Origin: Stomatobaculum sp. F0698
GTDB lineage: Bacteria; Bacillota; Clostridia; Lachnospirales; Lachnospiraceae
Length of the DNA: 64,000 bases
Direction: 5' to 3'
Assembly (NCBI RefSeq): GCF_030644385.1
Contig: NZ_CP130060.1
Coordinates: 744,001-808,000, forward strand
Shown one piece after another: positions 24,087 to 32,760 of this stretch. Position 1 is the stretch's first letter. Each line of letters opens with the position of its first letter. Under the pieces are notes generated by a model. It saw only the letters and a program-made list of their open reading frames with translations. It had not been told where the DNA came from and made no database searches. The position numbers were made by a program, and so were the translations under genes.

Positions 24087-25187
24087 ATGGAAGAGGCAAT
24101 GAAGAAGGGCAAAATGAGCATAAGACCTGTATTTGACATGAGACGTAAGATTGCGGCAACGCTTGTCGGACTGATTTGTCTTGCCGTCGGTGCGTTCCTC
24201 CTGTTTCGGGCCATGCGAAGGGAAAGCACGGTGCGAGAGCAAGCGCTTTATTCCTATGAACTCAGTGCAAACGCGGAACCTTGGGTCCATCTCCGTGAAA
24301 ACTCGGTGTTTTCGGAGGAATGGCTCTCGGCCGGTGCGGTATATCCCGGGAATTTAGCGGATTTACTCTGGGTTAAATTCAGCGCAAAGCTGACGGGAGA
24401 AGGTAGCCTTGCGGTGCGCTTAAGCGGGCAGTATGAAGCCGCTGTGGAACTCGCCGGTTACTTTAACCGGGACGGCGAAAAGAAACAGATTTTTTCGCAG
24501 CGGATTTCGCTGGAGAGCGGTGAAATGCAAGCGGGCGAGGAAGGCGGTGCCTTCGCAGAGACAACGGCGCAGCTGAATCCGGCGGACTATGCGGAGCGCT
24601 TTGCGGAAATCGAGAGAGAGCTGGGAGGCAGTTTTGAACATGAATTGAAACTCGTCTTTTCCGGCAAGTTCGTCCTGGAAAGTGAGGCGGAACAGCAGGA
24701 AAAGCAGTTCTCTCTGGAAATTCCGCTGCCGGACGATACGAAAAGCGGTTTCTATACCTTAGAAACGGGAGCCGAGACCAAGGACAGCGGAAGCATTACG
24801 CGGCGTGAGCGCATTGCGCTGTCCCCTTCCTTCCCGAAACTTGCGGCAGCTATCCTGCTTCTTGTAAGTGGCGTTTTCCTTGTCCTAACGGGCCTCGTAT
24901 TTTCTAAGGCGCCGACTGCGGAAGAGGCTAGGAAAATCGAACTGCGTCGCCTGCTTCGGAAGTACGGTGCAAGGCTCGTATTTACCGAAAGCCCGGAAGC
25001 AGTTCCGGAGGATGCGATACGGCTCAAAAATCTGGAGAGCCTGCTTCTGGTGGCGGAAGAACTCAGGCAGCCTGCGGTCTGCAGCCAGGACAGCGAGGGG
25101 CTTCCGCTCGACGGCATATTCACCGTCCGAAGCGGCAATCGAAGCTTTTATGTTCAAATACCGCAGCCCCTACCACTTTCGGAGTAG
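24087..25187 (+). CDS. DUF5305-like membrane protein of the SipW cluster
   Basis: A 366-residue protein with a hydrophobic segment near residues 29-46 (signal anchor), an extracytoplasmic region of about 200 residues, a second membrane segment near 250-271 (LAAAILLLVSGVFLVLTGLVF) and a cytoplasmic tail of about 95 residues. The early YSYELSANAEPWVHLRENSVF element and the overall layout match DUF5305 as I know it; such genes are found beside signal-peptidase genes in Archaea and Clostridia. Its function is unknown. It could hold substrates at the peptidase or assist assembly. An ATG at 24099 is an alternative start. Confidence 0.68.
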   Translation: MEEAMKKGKMSIRPVFDMRRKIAATLVGLICLAVGAFLLFRAMRRESTVREQALYSYELSANAEPWVHLRENSVFSEEWLSAGAVYPGNLADLLWVKFSAKLTGEGSLAVRLSGQYEAAVELAGYFNRDGEKKQIFSQRISLESGEMQAGEEGGAFAETTAQLNPADYAERFAEIERELGGSFEHELKLVFSGKFVLESEAEQQEKQFSLEIPLPDDTKSGFYTLETGAETKDSGSITRRERIALSPSFPKLAAAILLLVSGVFLVLTGLVFSKAPTAEEARKIELRRLLRKYGARLVFTESPEAVPEDAIRLKNLESLLLVAEELRQPAVCSQDSEGLPLDGIFTVRSGNRSFYVQIPQPLPLSE

Positions 25188-25325
25188 AAAAAGGGGGAAT
25201 AAAGTATCCCGAGAGGGGGGACCTTCGCCGGATGTGCGCGTTCCTCTCTTCGCGTAAACTGTGCTTGTAGTCAGGAACTGTACAGGATGACAAAACACAG
25301 AGCGAACGAAGGGAAGGGAATGGTT

Positions 25326-26330
25326 ATGAGAAGAGCAGGTAAGAAATCGATCATCGGCGGCCTCCTTGCACTGTCACTGGTTCTCGCGGGAACCGGCTAT
25401 GCGTACTGGACGGACACACTGAATGTCACGACGAGAGCAACGACGGGTGACTTCAGCATGATGTTCGCGGACCTCGGCTATTATGCACAGTACGGAAACG
25501 AGACGCTTCCGTCGGGCTGGAGTGTCGTGGACGGTATCGGCGACAGCGGCTATGTGGACGACAGCTTCTTCATGAGAGGCACCTCGGACTACAACAAGGT
25601 TGCGAAAGACGGCAGCGTCGATGCTTACAAGGAGCGTCAGAAGGGCTACAATAACGTAGACTTTAACGCAGAGCTTGTGAATGCAGATTGGATTCCGAAA
25701 AATGTCGGTGTCTACACCTCCGCAAACACGAAGGGCAGCGATCAGATCGTTCTTGAAATCAATGAGATGTATCCAGGCTACGCACAGGCATTCCGCACCG
25801 ATGTCCTGAACGTTGGCAGCATCGCGGCAAAGCTCAGCAGCATCAAGTTTGAGATGAAGGGCCTTGAGTGCAGCGGCGCAGCGGAAGATATGCTCGGCAT
25901 CGCACTCTACATGGACGGCGAGCAGTACAGCCCGAAGAAGATTGAGGGAACCCGCGTATTCAAGCTGGTTGATTCTCTCGCAAGCGAGGGTGACTACTTC
26001 ACGGTCGGCGGGGTGCACTTCATGAGACTTTCCGCACTGAAGAAGCTCTCCGACAGAGAAATCCGCGACGTCATCGAGAATGCAACCATCCTCTGCAGCC
26101 CGGCAACGGACAACAGAATGGACCTCTTCCTCGCGGTCGCAATGGATCCGGACGCCGAGGGCGTTTACACGACGGGTTCCACGGCAGTGATGTCGAACAA
26201 CGCAGACGCAGACAGCCAGCACAAGAGTGTTGAAGTCAGCATCAGCTTCCTTTGGGATCAGTTCAACGTTGGTAAGGATGCGGGAAATCCGAACTACCTT
26301 GTTAAGCAGAACAAGACCGGAAAGCGTTGA
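25326..26330 (+). CDS. SipW-dependent-type exported protein (TasA/CalY-like)
   Basis: A 334-residue exported protein. It has a basic start, MRRAGKKS, a hydrophobic stretch, and GTGYAYWTDTLNVTTRATTGDFS, the canonical SipW-type cleavage region followed by the first beta strand of a TasA-like fold. The C-terminal domain has SISFLWDQFN. Start 25326 is chosen because it mirrors the MRR start of the 21902 protein and follows AAGGGA; ATG 25320 and the earlier 25287 are alternatives. The codon choice is uniform and the gene ends at a strong terminator, as expected for an abundant surface protein. It is probably the main structural subunit. Confidence 0.82.
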   Translation: MRRAGKKSIIGGLLALSLVLAGTGYAYWTDTLNVTTRATTGDFSMMFADLGYYAQYGNETLPSGWSVVDGIGDSGYVDDSFFMRGTSDYNKVAKDGSVDAYKERQKGYNNVDFNAELVNADWIPKNVGVYTSANTKGSDQIVLEINEMYPGYAQAFRTDVLNVGSIAAKLSSIKFEMKGLECSGAAEDMLGIALYMDGEQYSPKKIEGTRVFKLVDSLASEGDYFTVGGVHFMRLSALKKLSDREIRDVIENATILCSPATDNRMDLFLAVAMDPDAEGVYTTGSTAVMSNNADADSQHKSVEVSISFLWDQFNVGKDAGNPNYLVKQNKTGKR

Positions 26331-26353
26331 GTTTTTCGGAATCATAAGGGGGG

Positions 26354-26385
26354 AGACTCCGTGCCGAAGGGCACGGAGTCTTTTT
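26354..26385 (+). terminator. Strong terminator closing the SipW cluster
   Basis: An 11-bp stem, GACTCCGTGCC (26355-26365) and GGCACGGAGTC (26370-26380), with GAAG loop and TTTTT. Confidence 0.92.
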
Positions 26386-26496
26386 ATGCTTTCAGGAGGG
26401 GCGTAAGCTTTCCCGCACTGGTATTCGGGCAGAAAAGATAGTAAGATATCATCTCGGAAAGGAAGCTGTCGAAACAGGCGGCTTAAGGTATTTGTG

Positions 26497-27573
26497 ATGA
26501 GAGAACAGAGAGTCAAACGTATCTTACAGGCACTGGAACACGAGGGCCTCAGCCAGATGTTGATTGTGGATCCCATGTCCATTTACTATCTGACCGATTA
26601 CTATAACCTCCCCTATGAGCGTTTCTTCGGACTGCTGCTGCGTCAGGACGGACAGCATGTGCTCTTCCTCAACAAGCTCTTTTACGCGCCGGTGAACAGC
26701 GGCGTCAAAGAAGTATGGTTCTCCGACACCGATCCGGTTGCGGAGGTGCTTGCACCGTATCTCATGCAGGATGAAGTCCTCGGTGTGGACAAGGAGATTA
26801 CGGCGCGCTTCCTGCTTCCGCTCATGGAGCGTAAACTTGCGGCGGGCTTTGTGAACAGCTCTCTTGCGGTCGATAAGACCCGCGCGGTGAAGGACGAGGA
26901 GGAGAAGGAAAAAATGCGCAGCGCCTCCGCCGTCAACGATGCGGCGATGGCGCGTCTGCGTGCGTTGGTCCATGCGGAGGTCACGGAGCGGGAAATCAGA
27001 GATCAGCTCCTCGGCATTTATCAGGAACTCGGGGCGCAGGGCTTTTCCTTTACGCCTTTGGTCGCCTTCGGTGCCAATGCGGCGGATCCGCATCATGAGC
27101 CGGACGACACCGTGCTGCGGGAGGGAGATTGCGTTCTCTTTGACGTGGGCTGTGTGAAGGACGGCTATTGCTCGGACATGACCCGCACTTTTTATTATAA
27201 GAGCGTGAGCGATCACTGCCGCGAGGTCTACGAGACCACCCGCGCGGCGAACGAGGCTGCGGTCGCATTGATTCGCCCCGGCGTGAGACTCTGCGATATC
27301 GATAAGGCAGCGCGCGATTTGATTACGGAAAAAGGCTACGGTCCGGCGTTTAATCATCGCCTCGGCCACTTCATCGGTCTCACGGACCACGAGTATGGCG
27401 ATGTCTCCTCGGCTTTTGACTGGGAGGTGGAGCCGGGCATGATTTTCTCGATAGAGCCCGGCATCTATCTGGTCGGAGATACGGGGGTTCGTGTCGAGGA
27501 TCTCGTGATGGTCACCGAGGACGGTGTTGAGCTTTTAAACCACTATTCTCATGATCTGGATATCATTAACTAA
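26497..27573 (+). CDS. Xaa-Pro dipeptidase-type M24 peptidase
   Basis: A 358-residue cytoplasmic peptidase. Residues 1-125 form a creatinase-like N-terminal domain, followed by the M24 pita-bread domain. Metal ligands are in FDVGCVKDGYCSDMTRT (two Asp), NHRLGHFIGL (His), and SIEPGIYL and RVEDLVMV (Glu). It is the shorter, proline-dipeptidase-like form, unlike the long one at the window start. ATG 26497 has AAGG 8 nt upstream; GTG 26494 directly precedes it. A terminator follows at 27587. Exact substrate preference is not determined. Confidence 0.9.
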   Translation: MREQRVKRILQALEHEGLSQMLIVDPMSIYYLTDYYNLPYERFFGLLLRQDGQHVLFLNKLFYAPVNSGVKEVWFSDTDPVAEVLAPYLMQDEVLGVDKEITARFLLPLMERKLAAGFVNSSLAVDKTRAVKDEEEKEKMRSASAVNDAAMARLRALVHAEVTEREIRDQLLGIYQELGAQGFSFTPLVAFGANAADPHHEPDDTVLREGDCVLFDVGCVKDGYCSDMTRTFYYKSVSDHCREVYETTRAANEAAVALIRPGVRLCDIDKAARDLITEKGYGPAFNHRLGHFIGLTDHEYGDVSSAFDWEVEPGMIFSIEPGIYLVGDTGVRVEDLVMVTEDGVELLNHYSHDLDIIN

Positions 27574-27586
27574 GGACAGAAGCAAA

Positions 27587-27627
27587 AAATCCGGCCGCCC
27601 GGCATAAGAGGGCGCGCCGGATTTTTT
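27587..27627 (+). terminator. Terminator after M24 peptidase gene
   Basis: AATCCGGC-GCCC pairs with GGGC-GCCGGATT around GGCATAAGA, followed by TTTTTT. Confidence 0.85.
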
Positions 27628-27716
27628 TGGCAAAGGCAGTCGGCGGCAACTGTGCTATGATAGAGTCAGCGTTTCATAGACATCAATCATAGCATTGAAC
27701 ATGAGGAGACCGAGAC

Positions 27717-28304
27717 ATGGAACCCAAACTTCATTTAAAGCCCTATCTCAAGCTGTATCTTAAGAGCGGCGCAAAGATTGTCATAGAACTTTGGCCGGAA
27801 GCGGCCCCGAATGCCGTGAACAGTCTGATTGATGTGGCCTCTCACGGCTGGATGGATCGGCATGCGATTCAGCGTATTGCGCCCGGCAAGTGGGTGGATC
27901 TGAGTTACAATGCATACGGACACGAGGAATGCCGCTATCTGATTCCGGACGAATATCGGCTGCACCCCGAAATCGATCCCCTGACCCCGCGCCCCGGCGT
28001 CATCTGTATGGGAGGCTACGATGAAGCCGGCCTTGCGAGCTCGGAAATATTCTTTCCGCTGAAAGACTTCCCGGAGTTCCGCGGAATATATCCGGTGCTC
28101 GGCGAGGTGATTGCGGGGATGGATGAGATACAGCGCATTGCGGAACTCCCGACCCGCGAAGTGATTTATCCCGGTACCGATAAAAAAATCCTAGAGCCCG
28201 CGGAGCCCCAAATCATTGAGCGGGCAGAGCTCGAGCTTTTCGGAGAAACGTATCCCGCGCCTGTGCGGATGGAAAAGCAGGACTTGCCGCCTTGCTGGCG
28301 CTGA
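27717..28304 (+). CDS. Cyclophilin-type peptidyl-prolyl isomerase
   Basis: A 195-residue cytoplasmic cyclophilin. The sequence follows the short bacterial cyclophilin layout: ELWPEAAPNAVNSLIDVASHGW, HAIQRIAPGKWVDLSY (in place of FHRVIPGFMIQGGD), GVICMGGY, SEIFFPLKDFPEFRGIYPVLGEVIAGMDEI. Several usual active-site residues are altered (HAIQRI for FHRVI), so catalytic strength is uncertain. It accelerates cis-trans proline isomerisation during folding. GAGGAGACCGAGAC precedes ATG 27717. It is a single-gene unit ending at the terminator at 28394. Confidence 0.82.
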   Translation: MEPKLHLKPYLKLYLKSGAKIVIELWPEAAPNAVNSLIDVASHGWMDRHAIQRIAPGKWVDLSYNAYGHEECRYLIPDEYRLHPEIDPLTPRPGVICMGGYDEAGLASSEIFFPLKDFPEFRGIYPVLGEVIAGMDEIQRIAELPTREVIYPGTDKKILEPAEPQIIERAELELFGETYPAPVRMEKQDLPPCWR

Positions 28305-28393
28305 GACATCGTCGAAAAGACAGTGACTTGGTTATGCACAGCGGCCTCGTTTCGAAGCGCTTATGATAGAACATTGTGTTGTAAATCAAAATT

Positions 28394-28433
28394 CCCTGAA
28401 GTACTTATATTCGCGAGTACTTCAGGGGATTTT
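28394..28433 (+). terminator. Terminator between convergent cyclophilin and kinase genes
   Basis: A perfect 12-bp stem, CCCTGAAGTACT (28394-28405) and AGTACTTCAGGG (28416-28427), is followed by GATTTTTG. The other side is AAAATT, so it may also stop transcription from the right. Confidence 0.88.
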
Positions 28434-28511
28434 TGTATATGTCTATAGCTTTCGTTGCTGTAAACGTTGAAGCCGTATGTGCAACGAATTGAGCGAAGCT
28501 GAATGGGGAGA

Positions 28512-29732
28512 TCAGTGTGATGAGGAAGGGCGGTTGCAGGCAGTATCTCCTTTATCGCCGCACTCACGACTTGCATTGCGCATTTTGGGAAATCGCAGCG
28601 CCATAGTCGTACCCCTGTCGCTGCTGTCCTCCACCCAAATCTCCGCGCCGTGCAGCGAGACAATCTCCCGCACAAGGGCCAGGCCGAGCCCTGCGCCGCC
28701 GTATTGACGGCTCCGCGATTTATCCACGCGGAAAAAGGGCTGAAAAATGCTCTCGCGATACTGCGCCGGTATTCCTGTGCCGCTGTCCGCAACGCGAATT
28801 TCGATACAGCCCGCCTCTTCGCGCACGGAGAGATGTACGCTGCCGTTCGGACGGTTATAGCGTATCGCATTTTCGCTGAGATTAAAGAGCAGGCGGTAAA
28901 TCAAGGTGTCACTGCCGATCAGCATTGCATTGCCCTCGTAGATAAGTTCAATGTTCTGTTTTTCCGCGAGCGGCGTGAGATCGGTGCAAAGTTCTTCCAT
29001 CAGGGGTCCCAGTTCTATCCTGTCCTCACAGGGAACGGAGCGAAGCTCGCTCAGTTCCAGGAGAGTCTTACTCATTTCCGCCATGCGCTCGGTTTGCTCT
29101 CCGAGCAGGCAAAGAAAGTCCGCGGTTTCGGCATCCGCATTCGGGTGCTCGACGGAAAAGAGCTCAAGCTTTGCCTGCATGAGGGCAAGCGGTGTTCTGA
29201 GTTCGTGGGCGGCATTGCCGGTAAACTGTTTCTGGGCGCGAAAACCCTCGTCGAGTCGGTCCAGCATGCGGTTAAAGGCTTCGCGGGAGCGGCGAAACTC
29301 TGTCGGGACATCTGCGGGGAGTTTCATGTTCTGATCGGAGAGATTGTACGGTTCTATTTTTTCGAGCCGCGATGCAAACTCACGGAGGGGGCGCAGCGCC
29401 TGTCCGCTCACAAAATAGGCGAGCGCCGCACTTAAGAGCGTTACCGCGGCGGTGATGAGCCAATTACTCGCGGTAAAGGCGGCCTGTGCACCGTCGATCA
29501 CGATGACCAGATCGGAGTTCGGTGCGAGCATTGCCGTATCCGGGAAATCAGAGGTATTTTGTGCCGCATCGTTTCCCGAAACCGTTTCGCTGTAAGCGGA
29601 GATCGAAGTGCCGATGCGGTCCATATAGTGTCTGCCGGAGTAGCCGAGTAAGAGGCTCATGCTGATGCAGGCTGTGGCAATGAGCAGCGCTGTCATCAGT
29701 GTGATGCGCCACTGCAAAGAGAGACGTTTCAT
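28512..29732 (-). CDS. OmpR-type partner sensor histidine kinase
   Basis: A 406-residue membrane kinase. Two hydrophobic segments (about 9-30 and 91-109) enclose a short outside region of 60 residues; a HAMP-like linker follows (about 110-160). H176 lies in NAAHELRTPLALMQ. The ATPase part has ENAIRYNRPNG, ADSGTGIP and GGAGLGLALV. ATG 29732 overlaps the regulator's stop as ATGA, and the earlier in-frame ATG would extend into it. After the last ATPase motif (TTMALRFPK) an extra 22 polar residues follow. The small sensor region suits an ion or redox signal; the divergent redox operon is a plausible target. Confidence 0.9.
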   Translation of the reverse strand: MKRLSLQWRITLMTALLIATACISMSLLLGYSGRHYMDRIGTSISAYSETVSGNDAAQNTSDFPDTAMLAPNSDLVIVIDGAQAAFTASNWLITAAVTLLSAALAYFVSGQALRPLREFASRLEKIEPYNLSDQNMKLPADVPTEFRRSREAFNRMLDRLDEGFRAQKQFTGNAAHELRTPLALMQAKLELFSVEHPNADAETADFLCLLGEQTERMAEMSKTLLELSELRSVPCEDRIELGPLMEELCTDLTPLAEKQNIELIYEGNAMLIGSDTLIYRLLFNLSENAIRYNRPNGSVHLSVREEAGCIEIRVADSGTGIPAQYRESIFQPFFRVDKSRSRQYGGAGLGLALVREIVSLHGAEIWVEDSSDRGTTMALRFPKMRNASRECGDKGDTACNRPSSSH

Positions 29733-30406
29733 TCTGCGGCCTCCGTGAGCACGTAGCCCTCGCCGATGCGGTTTACGATCGGGTCGCAACCGAGCGCAGC
29801 GCGCAGTTTTTTGCGGAGAGTGGAGATGTGGACGCGAATCGAGTTACTGAAGCGGTCCGCATTGCTGTCCCAGACATGGTCCAGTAATTCCTCCTGACTG
29901 ACCGGACGTCCCCGGTGGAGTAAGAGATATTCGAGGATACCGAGTTCTTTCTTGGTGAGTGCAATCGGTGAATCGGCGACACGCACGCTTCGCGTCTTAC
30001 TGTCAAAAGAGAGTTTTCCGCAGGAGAGCAGAACCTCATGCTGCGTGAACTGTCTCAGGGTCAAACTTCGGATTCTGGCCTCGAGCTCGGCGAGGTGAAA
30101 GGGTTTTGCAAGGTAGTCGTTCGCGCCGGCATCGAGCCCGGCAACCTTGTCCGTGACTTCACTCCGCGCCGAGAGAATCAGGACGCGCGTCTCGCGGTCG
30201 TACTTGCGGAGCGTTCTGAGTACAGTCATGCCGTCCGCGCCCGGTAAGTTTAGGTCGAGGACAATGAGATCGAAACGCTCGCTTTCCAGCAGTTCTAAAG
30301 CTACGTTGCCGTCAAAACAAAAATCCACGCTGTAGGCGAGGCGGCGAAGACTTTGGACTATGGTCTCACAGAGCGCGCGCTCATCCTCAACGACTAAGAT
30401 ATGCAT
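29729..30406 (-). CDS. OmpR/PhoB-family response regulator
   Basis: A 225-residue regulator. Receiver: EDE acidic pocket, D51 in VLDLNLPG, SARSE, and K101 in LAKPF. The winged-helix output has LTKKELGILEYLLLHRGRPVSQEELLDHVW and RVHISTLRKKL. It shares an operon with the downstream kinase. It is transcribed away from the CXXC peptide / ferredoxin / TlpA operon; repeated TTAAG elements in the 168-nt gap may be its binding site. Confidence 0.92.
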   Translation of the reverse strand: MHILVVEDERALCETIVQSLRRLAYSVDFCFDGNVALELLESERFDLIVLDLNLPGADGMTVLRTLRKYDRETRVLILSARSEVTDKVAGLDAGANDYLAKPFHLAELEARIRSLTLRQFTQHEVLLSCGKLSFDSKTRSVRVADSPIALTKKELGILEYLLLHRGRPVSQEELLDHVWDSNADRFSNSIRVHISTLRKKLRAALGCDPIVNRIGEGYVLTEAAE

Positions 30407-30455
30407 AGGAAACCCTCCCTCCGCATGTATGGATTCGAATTCAAGGATTCATATT

Positions 30456-30548
30456 CAATAGAAGTCTTCTTAAGTTGTATCACAAGAAGGCATAAAATCC
30501 GCGTTAAGTTTTCTCTTAACAGAGATTTTACACGCCTTTCGCTACAAT
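30456..30548 (+). promoter_or_regulatory. Divergent regulatory region with TTAAG repeats
   Basis: CTTAAG occurs at about 30470, and a perfect inverted repeat GTTAAG (30503-30508), TTTTCT, CTTAAC (30515-30520) lies upstream of a -10-like TACAAT (30543-30548). No good -35 is present, as is common for activator-dependent OmpR-family promoters. RBS AAGGAGG (30561-30567) follows. Confidence 0.45.
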
Positions 30549-30574
30549 GGGTACAAACGAAAGGAGGAATTGCG

Positions 30575-30721
30575 GTGAAGCTCTCAAAGAAAACAATGTT
30601 GCAAGCGGTTTTATTGCTCTCTTCGGTCGCAATGATATGCTTCGGTGCCTGGCGCGGGGAGGCAGATACCGTGCTGAGTAAGGCAATACGACTCTGTCTG
30701 GAGTGTGTCGGCATTGGATAG
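30575..30721 (+). CDS. CD1871A-type small CXXC membrane peptide
   Basis: A 48-residue peptide from GTG 30575, with AAGGAGG 7 nt upstream. It has one membrane helix (LLQAVLLLSSVAMICFGAWRGEA pattern, residues 8-26) and a C-terminal CLECVGIG with the CXXC pair. This matches the CD1871A family, which regularly stands directly before a 4Fe-4S polyferredoxin gene in Clostridia. The following gene overlaps its 3' end by 17 nt. A role in electron transfer or disulfide exchange at the membrane is inferred. Confidence 0.82.
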   Translation: MKLSKKTMLQAVLLLSSVAMICFGAWRGEADTVLSKAIRLCLECVGIG

Positions 30722-31592
30722 AAAATGGATACAGGCGGCGGCCGCCTTGCTCACCAACATTCATCTGCCGAACTTTTTGAAGGGGAGCATCTATCAGGGC
30801 AAGGGAAAACTTGCCTGTGCGCCCGGTCTCAATTGCTATTCCTGTCCCGCTGCCTCGGGTTCCTGTCCGATCGGTGCGTTTCAGGCGGTCGTCGGGAGTT
30901 CTAAGTTCAGCTTTTCCTACTATGTGACAGGTATCCTGATCTTTTTCGGCGTGCTGCTTGGGCGCTTTATCTGCGGCTTTCTATGTCCCTTCGGCTGGTT
31001 TCAGGAGCTGCTCAATAAGTTGCCGGGGAAAAAGCTGTCGACCAAAAGGCTGCGTCCTCTCACTTGGATTAAATACGCGGTGCTGCTCATTATGGTCGTA
31101 CTCCTGCCCGCACTTGCGGTCAATGATCTCGGCATGGGAGAGCCCTTTTTTTGTAAGTACCTCTGCCCGCAGGGTGTCCTTGAGGGAGCAATTCCGCTCT
31201 CTATCGTGAACACGGGGATACGCGCGGCGCTCGGCAAACTCTTTGCTTGGAAGTTCGGCATTTTGATTGGCTTTATCCTACTGAGCGTCTTCATCTACCG
31301 CCCGTTTTGCAAGTGGATATGCCCGCTCGGTGCTTTCTATGCCTTGCTGAACAAGGTCTCTCTGGTTGGCATGCGGGTGGATGAGAGCCGCTGCATTACC
31401 TGCGGAAAATGTGCGCGGGCCTGCAAGATGGATGTCGATGTCACAAAGACGCCGGATCACAGCGAGTGCATACGCTGCGGCATGTGTGTTGATGCCTGCC
31501 CGACCGGTGCGGTGCATTTCCGCTGCGGCTTCGGCGCAGGAAAAACAATCGAAAACAAAAAAATGAAAATCAATCGGGAGGAAGCAAAATGA
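30705..31592 (+). CDS. NapH/CcoG-like membrane ferredoxin (CD1872-type)
   Basis: A 295-residue integral membrane Fe-S protein with four to five helices. Motifs CGFLCPFGWFQE and CKWICPLGAFYAL (CX3CP type) lie after helices, and CYSCPAASGSCPIGAF is near residue 44. Two ferredoxin 4Fe-4S motifs, CITCGKCARACKMDV and CIRCGMCVDACPTGA, form the C-terminal domain. The family passes electrons across or along the membrane. GTG 30705 overlaps the CXXC peptide gene, and the TlpA-like gene overlaps its stop as ATGA, so all three are translationally linked. They may supply reducing power to the extracytoplasmic thioredoxin. Confidence 0.88.
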   Translation: MSALDRKWIQAAAALLTNIHLPNFLKGSIYQGKGKLACAPGLNCYSCPAASGSCPIGAFQAVVGSSKFSFSYYVTGILIFFGVLLGRFICGFLCPFGWFQELLNKLPGKKLSTKRLRPLTWIKYAVLLIMVVLLPALAVNDLGMGEPFFCKYLCPQGVLEGAIPLSIVNTGIRAALGKLFAWKFGILIGFILLSVFIYRPFCKWICPLGAFYALLNKVSLVGMRVDESRCITCGKCARACKMDVDVTKTPDHSECIRCGMCVDACPTGAVHFRCGFGAGKTIENKKMKINREEAK

Positions 31593-32599
31593 AAAAAGTA
31601 AAACTGTTGACCGGAATCGCGCTTGCACTGACGGTGGGTAGCCTGGTTGCCTGCGGCGGAAAGAAAACAGAGGCGGCTAAAACAAGCGAAGCCGGAACAA
31701 GCGCGGTCGCACAGGCAGGCGGAAGCCTGAACGACACAGCGAGCACGGATCTTGACACGCTCTTAAATCTGGAGGTCGATAACACCGAGGCCGCCATGGC
31801 GCTGCATCAAAAGCTCATGGAGACGGAGAACGACGTACTGATAGAGAATAAAGCACTCTGGGAAAAGGTGTTCCTCGCGGCGGATAAGGGCATGGCCATG
31901 GTAGAGGACGGTAGTAACTACGGGGACTTCCTCTTAAAGACGATTGATAACGCAAAGGATCAATTCAGCCAAGAGGAACTGAAAACCCTGCGCGAGGGCG
32001 CGGAGAAGATTCAAAGGATTGAGGGGAAGCTCACGATTTTGGAGCAGAAGTACCCGGAGTGCGGGGCGAAGCCGGATAACTGCGATGTCAGTGTTCCGGC
32101 GGAAAACGGCAAGCCTGTCTCGGATAGCTCCCTCGGCAGCTTCCCTGCTTTTGAAGGCCAAGATTTAGACGGCAACGCGGTGGAGAGCGGCGAACTCTTC
32201 GGCGGAAACACTGTGACGGTTGTGAACTTTTGGTTTACGAGTTGCCGTCCCTGCGTGGAAGAGCTCCCCGCACTGGATGCGTTGAACAAGCAGCTCGCGG
32301 AAAAAGGCGGCGCCGTAGTCGGCATCAACAGTTTTACGCTGGACGGCGACGCGGCAGCGATTGCGGAGGCAAAGGATGTGCTTGCGAAGAAGGGAGCGAG
32401 CTACCGAAACCTTCGCTTTGATACGAACACGGATGCGGGAAAGTTCGCGATGGGCATTTACTCCTTCCCGACCAGCTATGTGGTCGATCAAAAGGGCAAT
32501 ATTGTGGGAGAGCCCATTGTCGGCGCAATCACGGATAAAAAGCAGGCGGAGCGCCTCAATCAGCTGATTGAGCAGGCGCTTGCAAGCGCAGAAAAATAA
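31589..32599 (+). CDS. TlpA-like thioredoxin lipoprotein with long N-terminal domain
   Basis: A 336-residue lipoprotein. The signal ends in GSLVACGG with lipidated C22. A Ser/Ala linker and a helical region follow (about 50-165), with no family that I recognise. The thioredoxin fold is at about 180-335, with NFWFTSCRPCVEELPALD (C219, C222) and cis-Pro in YSFPTSYVVD. It acts outside the membrane as a disulfide reductase or isomerase. The overlap with the ferredoxin gene suggests it receives electrons from that protein. This arrangement is common in Clostridia. Confidence 0.9.
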   Translation: MKKVKLLTGIALALTVGSLVACGGKKTEAAKTSEAGTSAVAQAGGSLNDTASTDLDTLLNLEVDNTEAAMALHQKLMETENDVLIENKALWEKVFLAADKGMAMVEDGSNYGDFLLKTIDNAKDQFSQEELKTLREGAEKIQRIEGKLTILEQKYPECGAKPDNCDVSVPAENGKPVSDSSLGSFPAFEGQDLDGNAVESGELFGGNTVTVVNFWFTSCRPCVEELPALDALNKQLAEKGGAVVGINSFTLDGDAAAIAEAKDVLAKKGASYRNLRFDTNTDAGKFAMGIYSFPTSYVVDQKGNIVGEPIVGAITDKKQAERLNQLIEQALASAEK

Positions 32600-32681
32600 G
32601 CGCATCGGGAACAAGCGAAGTTCTCAAAGGGCAGAAATGCCACAAAAGGAGAAAGAAGAGAAGATAAGCGGACATTCGGTC

Positions 32682-32709
32682 TTTGAAACGGCCTGTCGCA
32701 TGGTATAAT
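32682..32709 (+). promoter_or_regulatory. Sigma-A promoter
   Basis: TTTGAA (32682-32687), 16 bp, TATAAT (32704-32709). It lies inside the longest reading frame and so argues for the later start at 32761. Confidence 0.6.
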
Positions 32710-32760
32710 TTCGTTGACGCGGTTCCTTTGCGGAATTTGAGAAAACGAGGTTGCTTTGCG

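Noticed and set aside
25374..26582. A 402-codon open frame antisense to the SipW-tagged protein gene.
   Set aside because: It crosses a strong terminator and the start of the next gene, and its sequence is a codon-bias shadow of 25326-26330.
32683..32760. Upstream extension of the membrane protein gene.
   Set aside because: It contains a TTTGAA-16-TATAAT promoter and a poor start; ATG 32761 begins directly at a hydrophobic N-terminus.
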